Shown: positions 1 through 8,251 of the stretch, in pieces
Position numbering within the stretch: position 1 is the first letter of the stretch
Layout of the letters: every line of letters begins with the position of its first letter
Origin: Acidimicrobiales bacterium
GTDB lineage: Bacteria > Actinomycetota > Acidimicrobiia > Acidimicrobiales > UBA8592
Reading direction: 5' to 3'
Assembly: GCA_013912105.1 (NCBI GenBank)
Contig: JACERY010000012.1
Location: 1-50,977, forward strand
Length of the DNA stretch: 50,977 nt
Notes under the pieces: generated by a model
The model's input: the letters and a program-made list of their open reading frames with translations, nothing else
Database searches by the model: none
What the model was told of the DNA's origin: nothing
Program-made: the position numbers and the translations under genes

Positions 1-972
1 CAGAAACACATCGGAGAGCTTATTGCAACACTGTGCGGTACTGAATCAGCAATGGTTGTAAATAACTGTTCTTCAGCTGTACTTCTCATTCTTTCAGCCT
101 TAGCTTCTAAAAAAGGCGTAGCGATTTCTCGAAGTGAAATGGTTGAGATTGGAGGTAATTTCCGCGTACCCGATGTTCTTGAACTTAGCGGCGCGTATCT
201 CGTGGAAGTTGGTACAACGAATCGAACCCGAAAGGGAGATTACGAGCGAGCGATTTCTGCCAATCGAGACGTTGGAATGATAATGAAAATCCATCAATCA
301 AATTATAAAATACTTGGTTTTACTGAGGCTGCGGAAATAAACGAGTTATCAGATTTAGGTGTTCCTTTAGTAGCTGATATTGGCTCGGGTCTACTTGATG
401 AAGGCTGTCCTTGGCTTGAAAAAAATCCTCCGAAATGGTTATCAAATGAACCAGCAGCAAAGCAAACTCTTTCTCAAGGAGCTAATTTAGTAACATTTTC
501 TGGGGACAAGCTACTAGGTGGGCCTCAGGCCGGCATCATTGCAGGCGATGCTGACCTCATTGAAAAAATTATGAAACATCCCTTAGCTAGGGCTGTACGC
601 CCTGGAGGAATGATACTTTCTTCCCTACAAGAACTAGCCATGAAATACTTAAACCGAGATTGGGAAGCAATTCCGTTCTGGAAGATGGCAATGACTTCTG
701 TGGAAGAACTTAAAGATAGAGCACAGGCAATAGGAATAGGCGACCCTGTAGCTATGAATGCTGTCCCAGGAGGAGGCACACTTCCCCAAGTAGTTATCCC
801 ATCCTTTGGTCTTCAGATCAATAAAGACATAGCGCAACCATTACGTCTAGGAGTTGGTGATGCTCCCCCAATAGTTTCCCGCGTGGAAGACGGGCGTACT
901 TTTCTTGACCTTCGTACTGTAGACCCAACCTTTGATAAGTATGTAGCTTCTGCTCTACATGCGCTTACATAA
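1..972 (+). CDS. selA: L-seryl-tRNA(Sec) selenium transferase, 5' partial
   Basis: SelA is the PLP enzyme that converts seryl-tRNA(Sec) to selenocysteyl-tRNA(Sec) using selenophosphate. The reading frame is open from base 1 without a start codon, so the N-terminus lies upstream of the window. The visible part begins with a stretch matching the SelA 'RKH-GELL-LTGAE-A-VVNN' region, and the PLP-lysine motif SGDKLLGGPQAG follows, with the lysine codon at 508-510. The C-terminal R-V-EDGRTFLDLRTV segment is also typical. The gene overlaps selB by 14 bases if the first ATG of selB is used, so the two are probably co-translated. selD and tRNA-Sec are not in view. Confidence 0.93.
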   Translation, partial: QKHIGELIATLCGTESAMVVNNCSSAVLLILSALASKKGVAISRSEMVEIGGNFRVPDVLELSGAYLVEVGTTNRTRKGDYERAISANRDVGMIMKIHQSNYKILGFTEAAEINELSDLGVPLVADIGSGLLDEGCPWLEKNPPKWLSNEPAAKQTLSQGANLVTFSGDKLLGGPQAGIIAGDADLIEKIMKHPLARAVRPGGMILSSLQELAMKYLNRDWEAIPFWKMAMTSVEELKDRAQAIGIGDPVAMNAVPGGGTLPQVVIPSFGLQINKDIAQPLRLGVGDAPPIVSRVEDGRTFLDLRTVDPTFDKYVASALHALT

Positions 973-2701
973 CATTGTGCGAAACCATATTATTTGCACT
1001 GCGGGACATGTTGATCACGGAAAGTCATCGCTTGTTCAAGCATTAACTGGAATTGATCCTGACCGTTGGGACGAGGAAAAACGTAGAGGTTTAACTATTG
1101 ATCTAGGCTTTGCTAAAACTTCTTTCAAAAATGGCAATAGCGTCTCTTTCATTGATGTTCCAGGACATGAAAGATTCATCAAAAATATGCTTGCCGGTAT
1201 TGGATCTGTCGATGCGTGCCTATTCGTTGTTGCTGCGACTGAAGGTTGGAAACCACAATCAGAAGAACATCTTCGGATTCTCGAATTGATGGGAGTGCAG
1301 CGGGGAATTGTCGCTTTAACTAAAATATCTAATGCAGATCCCGAGTTATGTGAATTAGCAACTTTTGAATTAGACGAAAAGTTTAAAGGAACATTTCTAG
1401 AACATGCACCAATTATTTTAGTTGACAGCATAACTGGCGAAGGTCTTCAAAATTTTTCCAAAGCATTAGAATCCTTACTTGATGAAACCCCAGTTGCTCG
1501 TGATCAGGAAAGGCCCCGTCTATGGATAGATCGTGTTTTCTCAATAAAAGGTTCCGGAACCATAATTACAGGGACATTGACGGGTGGTGTTTTATCAGTT
1601 AACGATGAGATCCTCATAAGTCCCGATAAAGGCCTCTCACGAATAAGAAGTCTTCACATACACAATAAAGAGGTTACTTTTGCCGCTCCAGGCTCCCGAG
1701 TTGCTATCAATTTAAGCGGCATAGAGCATCAGCTTCTATCTAGAGGGCATGTAGTCACTAAGCCAGATCAGTGGTTTTTGACATCTGTAATCGATGTCCA
1801 ACTTCAAGTACTTCCTAATATCGGTTATGAAGTTTCGCGACGAGGTGCGTATGTCGTTTATATAGGAACAAGCGAACATTACGCAAAAGTCCGCGTTCTG
1901 GGGGCGTCCCCTATTCCAGCTGGGCATACAGGCTATGTTCGCATTTTTTTGGATACGAAGATCCCTCTTATGCTCGGTGATAAATTTATTCTTCGTGAGA
2001 GTGGAAGAAATGAAACCGTCGGTGGTGGAAAGGTACTGGACCCTGAGCCAATCCTCAAAGCTTCGAAAGCACAGCCTGATGATTCAATTGACAGAATAGT
2101 TAGAGAGAGAGGGTGGATTACTTCTTCACATTTAGAAGCTTTAACAGGAGTAAGTAAAAATGAAACCGTTCCAGGTTGGATTGTAGACCCTCCAATTTTA
2201 GAAGAAACTATTAAAGAACTCAATGGGAAAATTGAGAATGCCGGCCCGTTAGGTGCGGAGATGTCTGCATTAAATGACTACGAAAGAGCTGCTCTTTTAC
2301 TTATTGATGATGTTGAGATAGAAGGAAATTATGTACAAAAGCAAGGGAGATCAAATCTTCTGGATCACCCTTTTTTGAATGATTTACAGAGCTCACTATT
2401 CCAACCACCAGACCCTGATTCGATTACTCGAAAGGAATTACGAGAACTTGTTCGTAAAGGGTACGTTATTGACCAAAACGGCATCTTCTTTTCTGCTGCA
2501 GCGATAACTGAAGCAACAAAAATTATTTCCTCACTTTTAATTGAAAAGCCAGAAGGAGTAACCGTAGCTGAGATTCGGATTGCTTTAAATACTTCTAGAA
2601 AATATGCGTTACCTCTTCTAAACCACCTAGACGAGATAGGTGTAACCATTCGTAGAGACAGTGTTCGAATCGCTGGGAAAAGGCTTAATGAGAACATTTA
2701 A
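959..2701 (+). CDS. selB: selenocysteine-specific translation elongation factor
   Basis: SelB is a GTPase that carries Sec-tRNA(Sec) to UGA codons marked by a SECIS hairpin. An N-terminal EF-Tu-like G domain shows G1 GHVDHGKSS and G3 DVPGHE, followed by the beta-barrel domains and, from about residue 400, a C-terminal region consistent with the winged helices that bind SECIS. At 580 residues the length is normal for the family. The G4 position reads TKIS rather than N/T-K-x-D, which is unusual. The first ATG lies inside selA; an in-frame GTG at 977, five bases after the selA stop, is a plausible alternative start and would still keep the whole G domain. Confidence 0.93.
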   Translation: MRLHNIVRNHIICTAGHVDHGKSSLVQALTGIDPDRWDEEKRRGLTIDLGFAKTSFKNGNSVSFIDVPGHERFIKNMLAGIGSVDACLFVVAATEGWKPQSEEHLRILELMGVQRGIVALTKISNADPELCELATFELDEKFKGTFLEHAPIILVDSITGEGLQNFSKALESLLDETPVARDQERPRLWIDRVFSIKGSGTIITGTLTGGVLSVNDEILISPDKGLSRIRSLHIHNKEVTFAAPGSRVAINLSGIEHQLLSRGHVVTKPDQWFLTSVIDVQLQVLPNIGYEVSRRGAYVVYIGTSEHYAKVRVLGASPIPAGHTGYVRIFLDTKIPLMLGDKFILRESGRNETVGGGKVLDPEPILKASKAQPDDSIDRIVRERGWITSSHLEALTGVSKNETVPGWIVDPPILEETIKELNGKIENAGPLGAEMSALNDYERAALLLIDDVEIEGNYVQKQGRSNLLDHPFLNDLQSSLFQPPDPDSITRKELRELVRKGYVIDQNGIFFSAAAITEATKIISSLLIEKPEGVTVAEIRIALNTSRKYALPLLNHLDEIGVTIRRDSVRIAGKRLNENI

Positions 2702-2765
2702 TATACATTGGAAAAGCAAGGTAAGTTTATAACGTAAACAGTTCATCTGATCTATAAGGAGTTTT

Positions 2766-3482
2766 ATGGAAAATGGACCGACACCTCATTTAGAAGGAAT
2801 ACGTGGAGATTATGCTCCAACTGTTTTAGTCCCTGGTGATCCTAAAAGAGCGAAATTTATTGCAGATAATTATTTAAATAATGCACGACAGGTGAATTCT
2901 GTTCGAGGCGCTGACGGTTTTACTGGATCTATAGATGGGGTTCCCGTTTCTGTTCAAGCAGTTGGAATGGGCATTCCGTCTGCTCTAATTTACTACACAG
3001 AATTAATTAGATTTTATGGCGTTAAACGTCTTATTCGAGTTGGAAGTTGTGGTGGTTTAAACGAGTCAGTAGGACTTGGCGATTTAATCTGCGCTTCGAC
3101 TGCAGGAACAGACTCTGCTGCAATCACTCAATTAAATCGTGGGCTCTCTCTTCCTTCTGCTGCTCATTGGGAACTTTTATCCAAAGCTGCTCAAACTGCT
3201 GTTGATTGTGATATTCCTATGACCGTTGGACCAGTTTTCACCTCTGATTTATTTTACGGACCTGATGAAAGTCTTTTTGATAATTTAAGAGAACTTGGGA
3301 TCCTTGGCGTCGAAATGGAAATTGCTGGTCTATATACCATCGCTGCAGTTGAAGGAATTGAAGCACTTGCACTTGTAACAGTTAGCGATGATATTATTCG
3401 ACAAGAAGTTATGACATCTGCTGAACGAGAAAATACCTTTGACTCGATGATTAGAATAGCTCTTCAAGTAGCAAAAACTTAA
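2766..3482 (+). CDS. deoD: purine nucleoside phosphorylase, DeoD type
   Basis: This trimeric/hexameric-fold nucleoside phosphorylase cleaves purine (deoxy)ribonucleosides with phosphate, yielding the base and (deoxy)ribose-1-phosphate for salvage. It has the N-terminal VLVPGDPKRA phosphate and nucleoside site, IRVGSCGGL in the core, the signature EMEIAGLYTIAA near residue 180 that contacts the ribose, and SDDIIRQE, the counterpart of the DeoD SDH catalytic loop. Its 238 residues match DeoD. An AAGGAG Shine-Dalgarno sits seven bases before the ATG. Uridine phosphorylase is the closest alternative, but the SDDI loop and the ending favour DeoD. It abuts the whiB stop codon from the other strand. 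Confidence 0.88.
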   Translation: MENGPTPHLEGIRGDYAPTVLVPGDPKRAKFIADNYLNNARQVNSVRGADGFTGSIDGVPVSVQAVGMGIPSALIYYTELIRFYGVKRLIRVGSCGGLNESVGLGDLICASTAGTDSAAITQLNRGLSLPSAAHWELLSKAAQTAVDCDIPMTVGPVFTSDLFYGPDESLFDNLRELGILGVEMEIAGLYTIAAVEGIEALALVTVSDDIIRQEVMTSAERENTFDSMIRIALQVAKT

Positions 3483-3764
3483 CTAAATCGTTTGAGAGTA
3501 CTCGACAGTACTGATTGGCAATAGCTCAGTGCGTTCATTTGAATTTAAACCGCCCCAAATACCGTGTTGCTCTCTGATTTTTAATGCATAATTCAAACAT
3601 TCTTCGCGCACTGAACATGTCTTACAAATTAATTTTGCTCGACGTTCTCTTTCTCTCTTATCAGTCTTTCTTTCAAAGTGAGAAGGAGGGAAAAATACCC
3701 TTATCTGTGGTCCGCGACAAGCTGCTCGTACTTGCCATCCTTGATCATCCAAAACCGCGCTCAT
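3483..3764 (-). CDS. whiB: WhiB-family iron-sulfur transcription regulator
   Basis: A small [4Fe-4S]-binding regulator found almost only in Actinobacteria, which works with the principal sigma factor. Four cluster cysteines are visible: the first in RAACRGP, then CKTCSVREEC. The G-IWGG turn follows (GIWGGLNSNER). At 93 residues it is of usual length. A strong AAGGGGG ribosome site precedes the ATG. Which WhiB paralogue it is (WhiB1, WhiB2 and so on) cannot be decided; the lack of a long basic C-terminus argues against WhiB3 or WhiB7. It is transcribed alone and converges on deoD with directly abutting stop codons. Confidence 0.93.
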   Translation of the reverse strand: MSAVLDDQGWQVRAACRGPQIRVFFPPSHFERKTDKRERERRAKLICKTCSVREECLNYALKIREQHGIWGGLNSNERTELLPISTVEYSQTI

Positions 3765-3899
3765 GATCCCCCTTACACAAGGAACCTAGTCACCGTTTAT
3801 TCAAGGATCAAGAAAAATTCGTATTATTTTAACCTTTGTCAGAAAAACCTATGTAGAAGCGGTGCTAAATTAATTTCTCGGGATCGTTCTTCAGCAAAA

Positions 3900-5060
3900 T
3901 TACTGCTTACGTTCTATTTCTGTTGTTGCAAATCTTCCCCTAATCATAATTGGCATTCCCCGAGCCATTAAGACCAGCATCCCGATAATTCCAACTGACA
4001 TTGGGATCCAAGACATTTGTACGTTCGCCGCTGGATAAAGAAATATTGTTCCAAGAGTAAAACTAATTTGGCCAATCAATGTCCATACTCGGGGGACTAC
4101 AGTTTGGATATCTATGGCATAAGCGAACATGGAAAAAATTATTAAAACTAATGCCCAGGTTCTAAAAGGAAGAATAGCTAAGCCATATGTGCTTAAAGAA
4201 AAAGAAATAGCACCTATCACCCCGGCTATACCGATACCAATAGAGAAAAATTCAAACAGAATAAGGGCTAAACCTGAGATAAGTAATAAGTATGCAACAG
4301 GTGGGCTAGCTACCGTATGCATTAGTTGATCAATTAGGTTTAAACGATTTATTTTTGTCTTTGTCAAAGGAGACAATCTAGGCCCCCCGTCTGTTTCTAT
4401 CACTTCTGAAATAAAGCTTTCACGATTAACTAGAAAATCACCTAAAGTTGGATTTGCACATCTTGCTAATTGTTCTTTCTCTGTTAATGATTTCCCTAGT
4501 TCATCAATAAGCACTCGATCACATTCAACAAGATTTGACTCTATTGCTTGATCCCATTCAAGGATTGTGTTTGTAAGAAGATTATTCTTTTGCTCCCAAT
4601 CAAAGCCAAATTGTTCTGAAGTAAATATTTGCTGACCAGTTTTCCCAACTGATGAACCAATCGAGACTCCAAGTGAATCAGCAATAAGCACAAGTTGGGC
4701 TACTTTACCTTGTGCAGTTGATCCAGAAGGTCCAACCCACACATCTACGGGAATATTAGCTGACTGGATTTGATTGGCTATTTCAATCAATCTTGCATTT
4801 GGTATCACAGCTTGCTTTGAATTTACTTGCAGAATCAGTCCATTAGCTCCATTTCTCTGAGCATCATGAATTGCATTCTCTAACGCATCTGCTAGCACGT
4901 CATCCAGAAGTCCACTCACCTCAAAAACTTCTACATAGCCCGGATCTTCATTAGTTTCATTCTCTTCAGACAGTGCCATTCCAGAAAAGATTAAAAGAAA
5001 AATACCGCTAAGAATTAACGTGATCGTCAGTTTTTTGGGGGCTGCAAAATTAACTTTCAT
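3900..5060 (-). CDS. NfeD-like membrane serine protease homologue
   Basis: The protein has an N-terminal signal or anchor segment (residues about 10-30), an extracytoplasmic ClpP/crotonase-like domain to about residue 240, and a C-terminal block of four to five membrane segments. This is the layout of NfeD1b, a class of membrane proteases linked to stomatin and SPFH proteins. A Ser-rich loop GPSGSTAQGK stands where NfeD proteins place the nucleophile, and lysines follow downstream. The chain ends right after the membrane block, so the soluble OB-fold NfeD domain of longer homologues is absent. It lies 24 bases after the STAS gene and is probably in one transcript with it. No stomatin gene is adjacent. 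Confidence 0.75.
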   Translation of the reverse strand: MKVNFAAPKKLTITLILSGIFLLIFSGMALSEENETNEDPGYVEVFEVSGLLDDVLADALENAIHDAQRNGANGLILQVNSKQAVIPNARLIEIANQIQSANIPVDVWVGPSGSTAQGKVAQLVLIADSLGVSIGSSVGKTGQQIFTSEQFGFDWEQKNNLLTNTILEWDQAIESNLVECDRVLIDELGKSLTEKEQLARCANPTLGDFLVNRESFISEVIETDGGPRLSPLTKTKINRLNLIDQLMHTVASPPVAYLLLISGLALILFEFFSIGIGIAGVIGAISFSLSTYGLAILPFRTWALVLIIFSMFAYAIDIQTVVPRVWTLIGQISFTLGTIFLYPAANVQMSWIPMSVGIIGMLVLMARGMPIMIRGRFATTEIERKQ

Positions 5061-5084
5061 TGGGGATTTAATTCTATACAGTTT

Positions 5085-5432
5085 TTATTGTTCTTCGGTC
5101 TTACCTAATGCAACGAGAGCTTCGGAAGTTGATTCAGTTACCGTAACTATTTGATCAAACCCAGTGGTCTTTAAAAGTTGAAGAAGGGATTCTCTTCCGC
5201 AGGATACGACGATCTCTCCATTATTTTCACCAGCTTTTCTTATACTTCCGATTAATGCACCTAGACCAGCTGAGTCCATAAAAGGAACGTCGCTAAGGTC
5301 AATAAGTAGTTTCGAAACGGTAGCTAGCGAATTAAGTGCTTGTCGAAAATCATCAACCGAATATGCATCAATCTCTCCTGACGGGCGACAAATAGAAAAA
5401 TCATTATCTCCTTCAATATTGACTTCTAACAC
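5085..5432 (-). CDS. STAS-domain anti-sigma factor antagonist
   Basis: This 115-residue single STAS domain resembles SpoIIAA and RsbV. The hallmark phospho-acceptor loop VPFMDSAGLGALIG is intact with its serine. Such proteins bind an anti-sigma kinase when unphosphorylated and release the sigma factor. The start is a GTG preceded by GAGG at a five-base spacing. Neither a partner anti-sigma kinase nor a sigma factor is adjacent; the downstream gene encodes an NfeD-like protein. The function of this pair is therefore not evident from context. Confidence 0.9.
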   Translation of the reverse strand: MLEVNIEGDNDFSICRPSGEIDAYSVDDFRQALNSLATVSKLLIDLSDVPFMDSAGLGALIGSIRKAGENNGEIVVSCGRESLLQLLKTTGFDQIVTVTESTSEALVALGKTEEQ

Positions 5433-5592
5433 TTATACCTCGCAATTTCAGTTTGAAGACACAAAAGGTCCTTGCGCGGATCTTACAGCGTCATACACTA
5501 ATTTTCACTAAATCTTTAAGGAAAAATCTGCTTTATTTTCTCTTTACTTTCAATAAATAGAGATAAGGCTATTTGGAGAGTAGAGTTCGCAT

Positions 5593-5955
5593 ATGACTAA
5601 GGTTCTTCTTGCAACAGATTCTGACGAAATAGCAGAAGAAACTTTTGCAGCTTTAGTTTCAAAGGAAACAACTGTAAGTCGAGTCAAGCGTGGCGAAGAC
5701 GTTCGTGAAATTGCTCAACAGCTTGAGCCAGATCTTGTTATTTTAGATTTACAAATTGGCAATATGGGTGGCGTTGCGACAAGTCTAGATCTCCGGCATG
5801 AAATTTCGGCTGGACGCTTAAAACCAACAAAAATACTAATGCTTCTTGATAGGGAGGCTGACTTATGGATTGCATCAGAAGCGAAAGTCGATGAGCAGTT
5901 AGTTAAACCTTTGAATGCTTTACAACTTCGAAAAAAAGCCGAATCTATTCTCTAA
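5593..5955 (+). CDS. orphan response-regulator receiver domain protein
   Basis: This 120-residue protein consists only of a CheY-like receiver domain. Acidic residues of the metal site are near the N-terminus (ATDSDE), the likely phospho-accepting Asp lies in LVILDLQIGNMGG near residue 51, and the conserved Lys is in QLVKPL near residue 106. It has no DNA-binding or enzymatic output domain and no neighbouring histidine kinase. It is divergent from the STAS gene across a 160-base shared promoter region and is followed by a tRNA gene on the other strand. Possible roles are a phosphorelay intermediate or a CheY-like effector; neither is demonstrated. Confidence 0.85.
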   Translation: MTKVLLATDSDEIAEETFAALVSKETTVSRVKRGEDVREIAQQLEPDLVILDLQIGNMGGVATSLDLRHEISAGRLKPTKILMLLDREADLWIASEAKVDEQLVKPLNALQLRKKAESIL

Positions 5956-5967
5956 CTGTTGGCTCTG

Positions 5968-6041
5968 TCGGGTAAGCGGGATTTGAACCCACGACCTCCT
6001 CGTCCCGAACGAGGCGCGCTACCAACCTGCGCCACTACCCG
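5968..6041 (-). tRNA. tRNA-Pro (anticodon CGG)
   Basis: It folds as a complete cloverleaf. The acceptor stem CGGGTAG/TTACCCG has one G-T pair, the anticodon arm is CCTCG-TTCGGGA-CGAGG giving anticodon CGG, and the T arm is GTGGG-TTCAAAT-CCCGC. The discriminator is A. The 3' CCA is not encoded. It reads CCG proline codons. Confidence 0.96.
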
Positions 6042-6158
6042 TGTGTAGGCAGAGCGTACCCTCAAGAATTTCAAACGTAACTGATTAGCATTTAATATCT
6101 CAGAAATACCCACTATTCAATTTATGTAAGCCTAGTGTTCTATTAATCGAGATTACGA

Positions 6159-6422
6159 ATGGAGAGATTCGTGGAAGTATCAGCATTTCAGAAACATATT
6201 GGGCATGTGTATGGAGAAAAAGACAAAGAGAGAGGTATTTCTGCCTCTGTCGCCTGGCTTGCTGAAGAGGTCGGCGAATTAGCACAAGCTATTCGTAAAG
6301 GGACCCAAGAACAGAAAATTCACGAGTTTGGGGATGTACTTGCTTGGACGTTTTCATTAGCTAATCAAGTTGGCGTTGATTTAGAACAAGCTTTAGAAAG
6401 GTACGTAACTGATCCGCCGTAA
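6159..6422 (+). CDS. MazG-type nucleotide pyrophosphohydrolase
   Basis: This 87-residue single-domain all-alpha NTP pyrophosphohydrolase would hydrolyse (d)NTPs or damaged nucleotides to NMP and PPi. The metal-binding pattern EExGE (EEVGELAQAI) followed by ExxD (EFGDVLAW) is intact. Its length fits the short MazG/MazG-like group, not the two-domain enterobacterial MazG. A GTG at 6171, four bases after GGAGAG, is an alternative start that would remove four residues. It converges on asd with a ten-base gap. Confidence 0.85.
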   Translation: MERFVEVSAFQKHIGHVYGEKDKERGISASVAWLAEEVGELAQAIRKGTQEQKIHEFGDVLAWTFSLANQVGVDLEQALERYVTDPP

Positions 6423-6432
6423 TTTCTAATAC

Positions 6433-7500
<1,068 letters not shown>

Positions 7501-7516
7501 CTAGAAACATCATCTT

Positions 7517-8251
7517 TTAATTTTTTAATACAAATTCAGTAATAGTTTCTATCGCATCAGTGAACACGTTCCCGATATTGAAACCATCAAATTTGATTTC
7601 TGTTTGTTCTTCTTCCATGGAGTTAGTTTTATTAATCCTTGTCAAAGTGAAACTATCTTTGTTTTTCTGAGAAAATGAAAAAAAATCAATCATTTCTTCA
7701 TCTAAAAGTACTGGGTCATTATTTTTTGAATCTGATATTGTAATGAATCTTCCGGGAAGATTTTTTCGGAGATTTCGAATTGTTGTTTTCTTTTCTGACT
7801 CGTTTAGTGATTGTTCATCTTCCTTAGTTTTTTTGGCCGCCACCTTGTTATCGCCAATCCCCCTCCACTTAAGCAACGCATTGTGGTCCTCATCAACTTC
7901 CTTAACGAGTTGCAGAAAAGCAGCTATTTCATGCCTACAAGGACTAGCCCATTCGGGGCAAATATGATGAACATTTATTTCACCTACTTTTGGAACCGCA
8001 TCTTGAATATCACCTGAATGGACAGCTCGTCTTACATTCTCAGAGGGGGGCGAAACATGGATTTCAACGTCAAATGCTCTGTCGCGTCCGTCATAGACTT
8101 CAAAGGAAACGGTTCCTGATTCAACAAAGAAATCTTTCACGGCACCCTTTCTTTGGATGGCTACGCCCGGCCCAAGTGGGTCTTTGTAATTTGTGTATGC
8201 AACGAGAAGTTGCATCATTGCTTCTCCTACTGCATTAGTTGGGCGAATCAT
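7517..8251 (-). CDS. SWIM zinc-finger-like protein, partner of SNF2 helicase
   Basis: A 244-residue protein with a SWIM-type motif at residues 96-107: H-x-C-x6-C-x-H inside HICPEWASPCRH, followed by the typical helix EIAAFLQLV. The usual SWIM is CxC-xn-CxH, so the first cysteine is replaced by histidine here. SWIM domains bind DNA or proteins and frequently sit beside or within SNF2-type ATPases. This gene follows the helicase with a four-base overlap (8248-8251), showing translational coupling. The C-terminal third is charged and has no motif I recognise. The role is inferred from the partner: a subunit of a chromatin-remodeller-like or genome-maintenance ATPase. Confidence 0.72.
   Translation of the reverse strand: MIRPTNAVGEAMMQLLVAYTNYKDPLGPGVAIQRKGAVKDFFVESGTVSFEVYDGRDRAFDVEIHVSPPSENVRRAVHSGDIQDAVPKVGEINVHHICPEWASPCRHEIAAFLQLVKEVDEDHNALLKWRGIGDNKVAAKKTKEDEQSLNESEKKTTIRNLRKNLPGRFITISDSKNNDPVLLDEEMIDFFSFSQKNKDSFTLTRINKTNSMEEEQTEIKFDGFNIGNVFTDAIETITEFVLKN

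Noticed and set aside
1036..1431. 131-codon open frame on the minus strand inside selB
   Set aside because: Antisense shadow: no family motif, and selB has clear G-domain motifs in the other frame.
2725..2739. GTTTA-TAACG-TAAAC inverted repeat upstream of deoD
   Set aside because: Arms of only five A-T-rich bases; easily random in this composition.
3584..3971. Plus-strand frames across whiB and the nfeD end
   Set aside because: They overlap whiB, which has all four cysteines, and show no recognisable domain.
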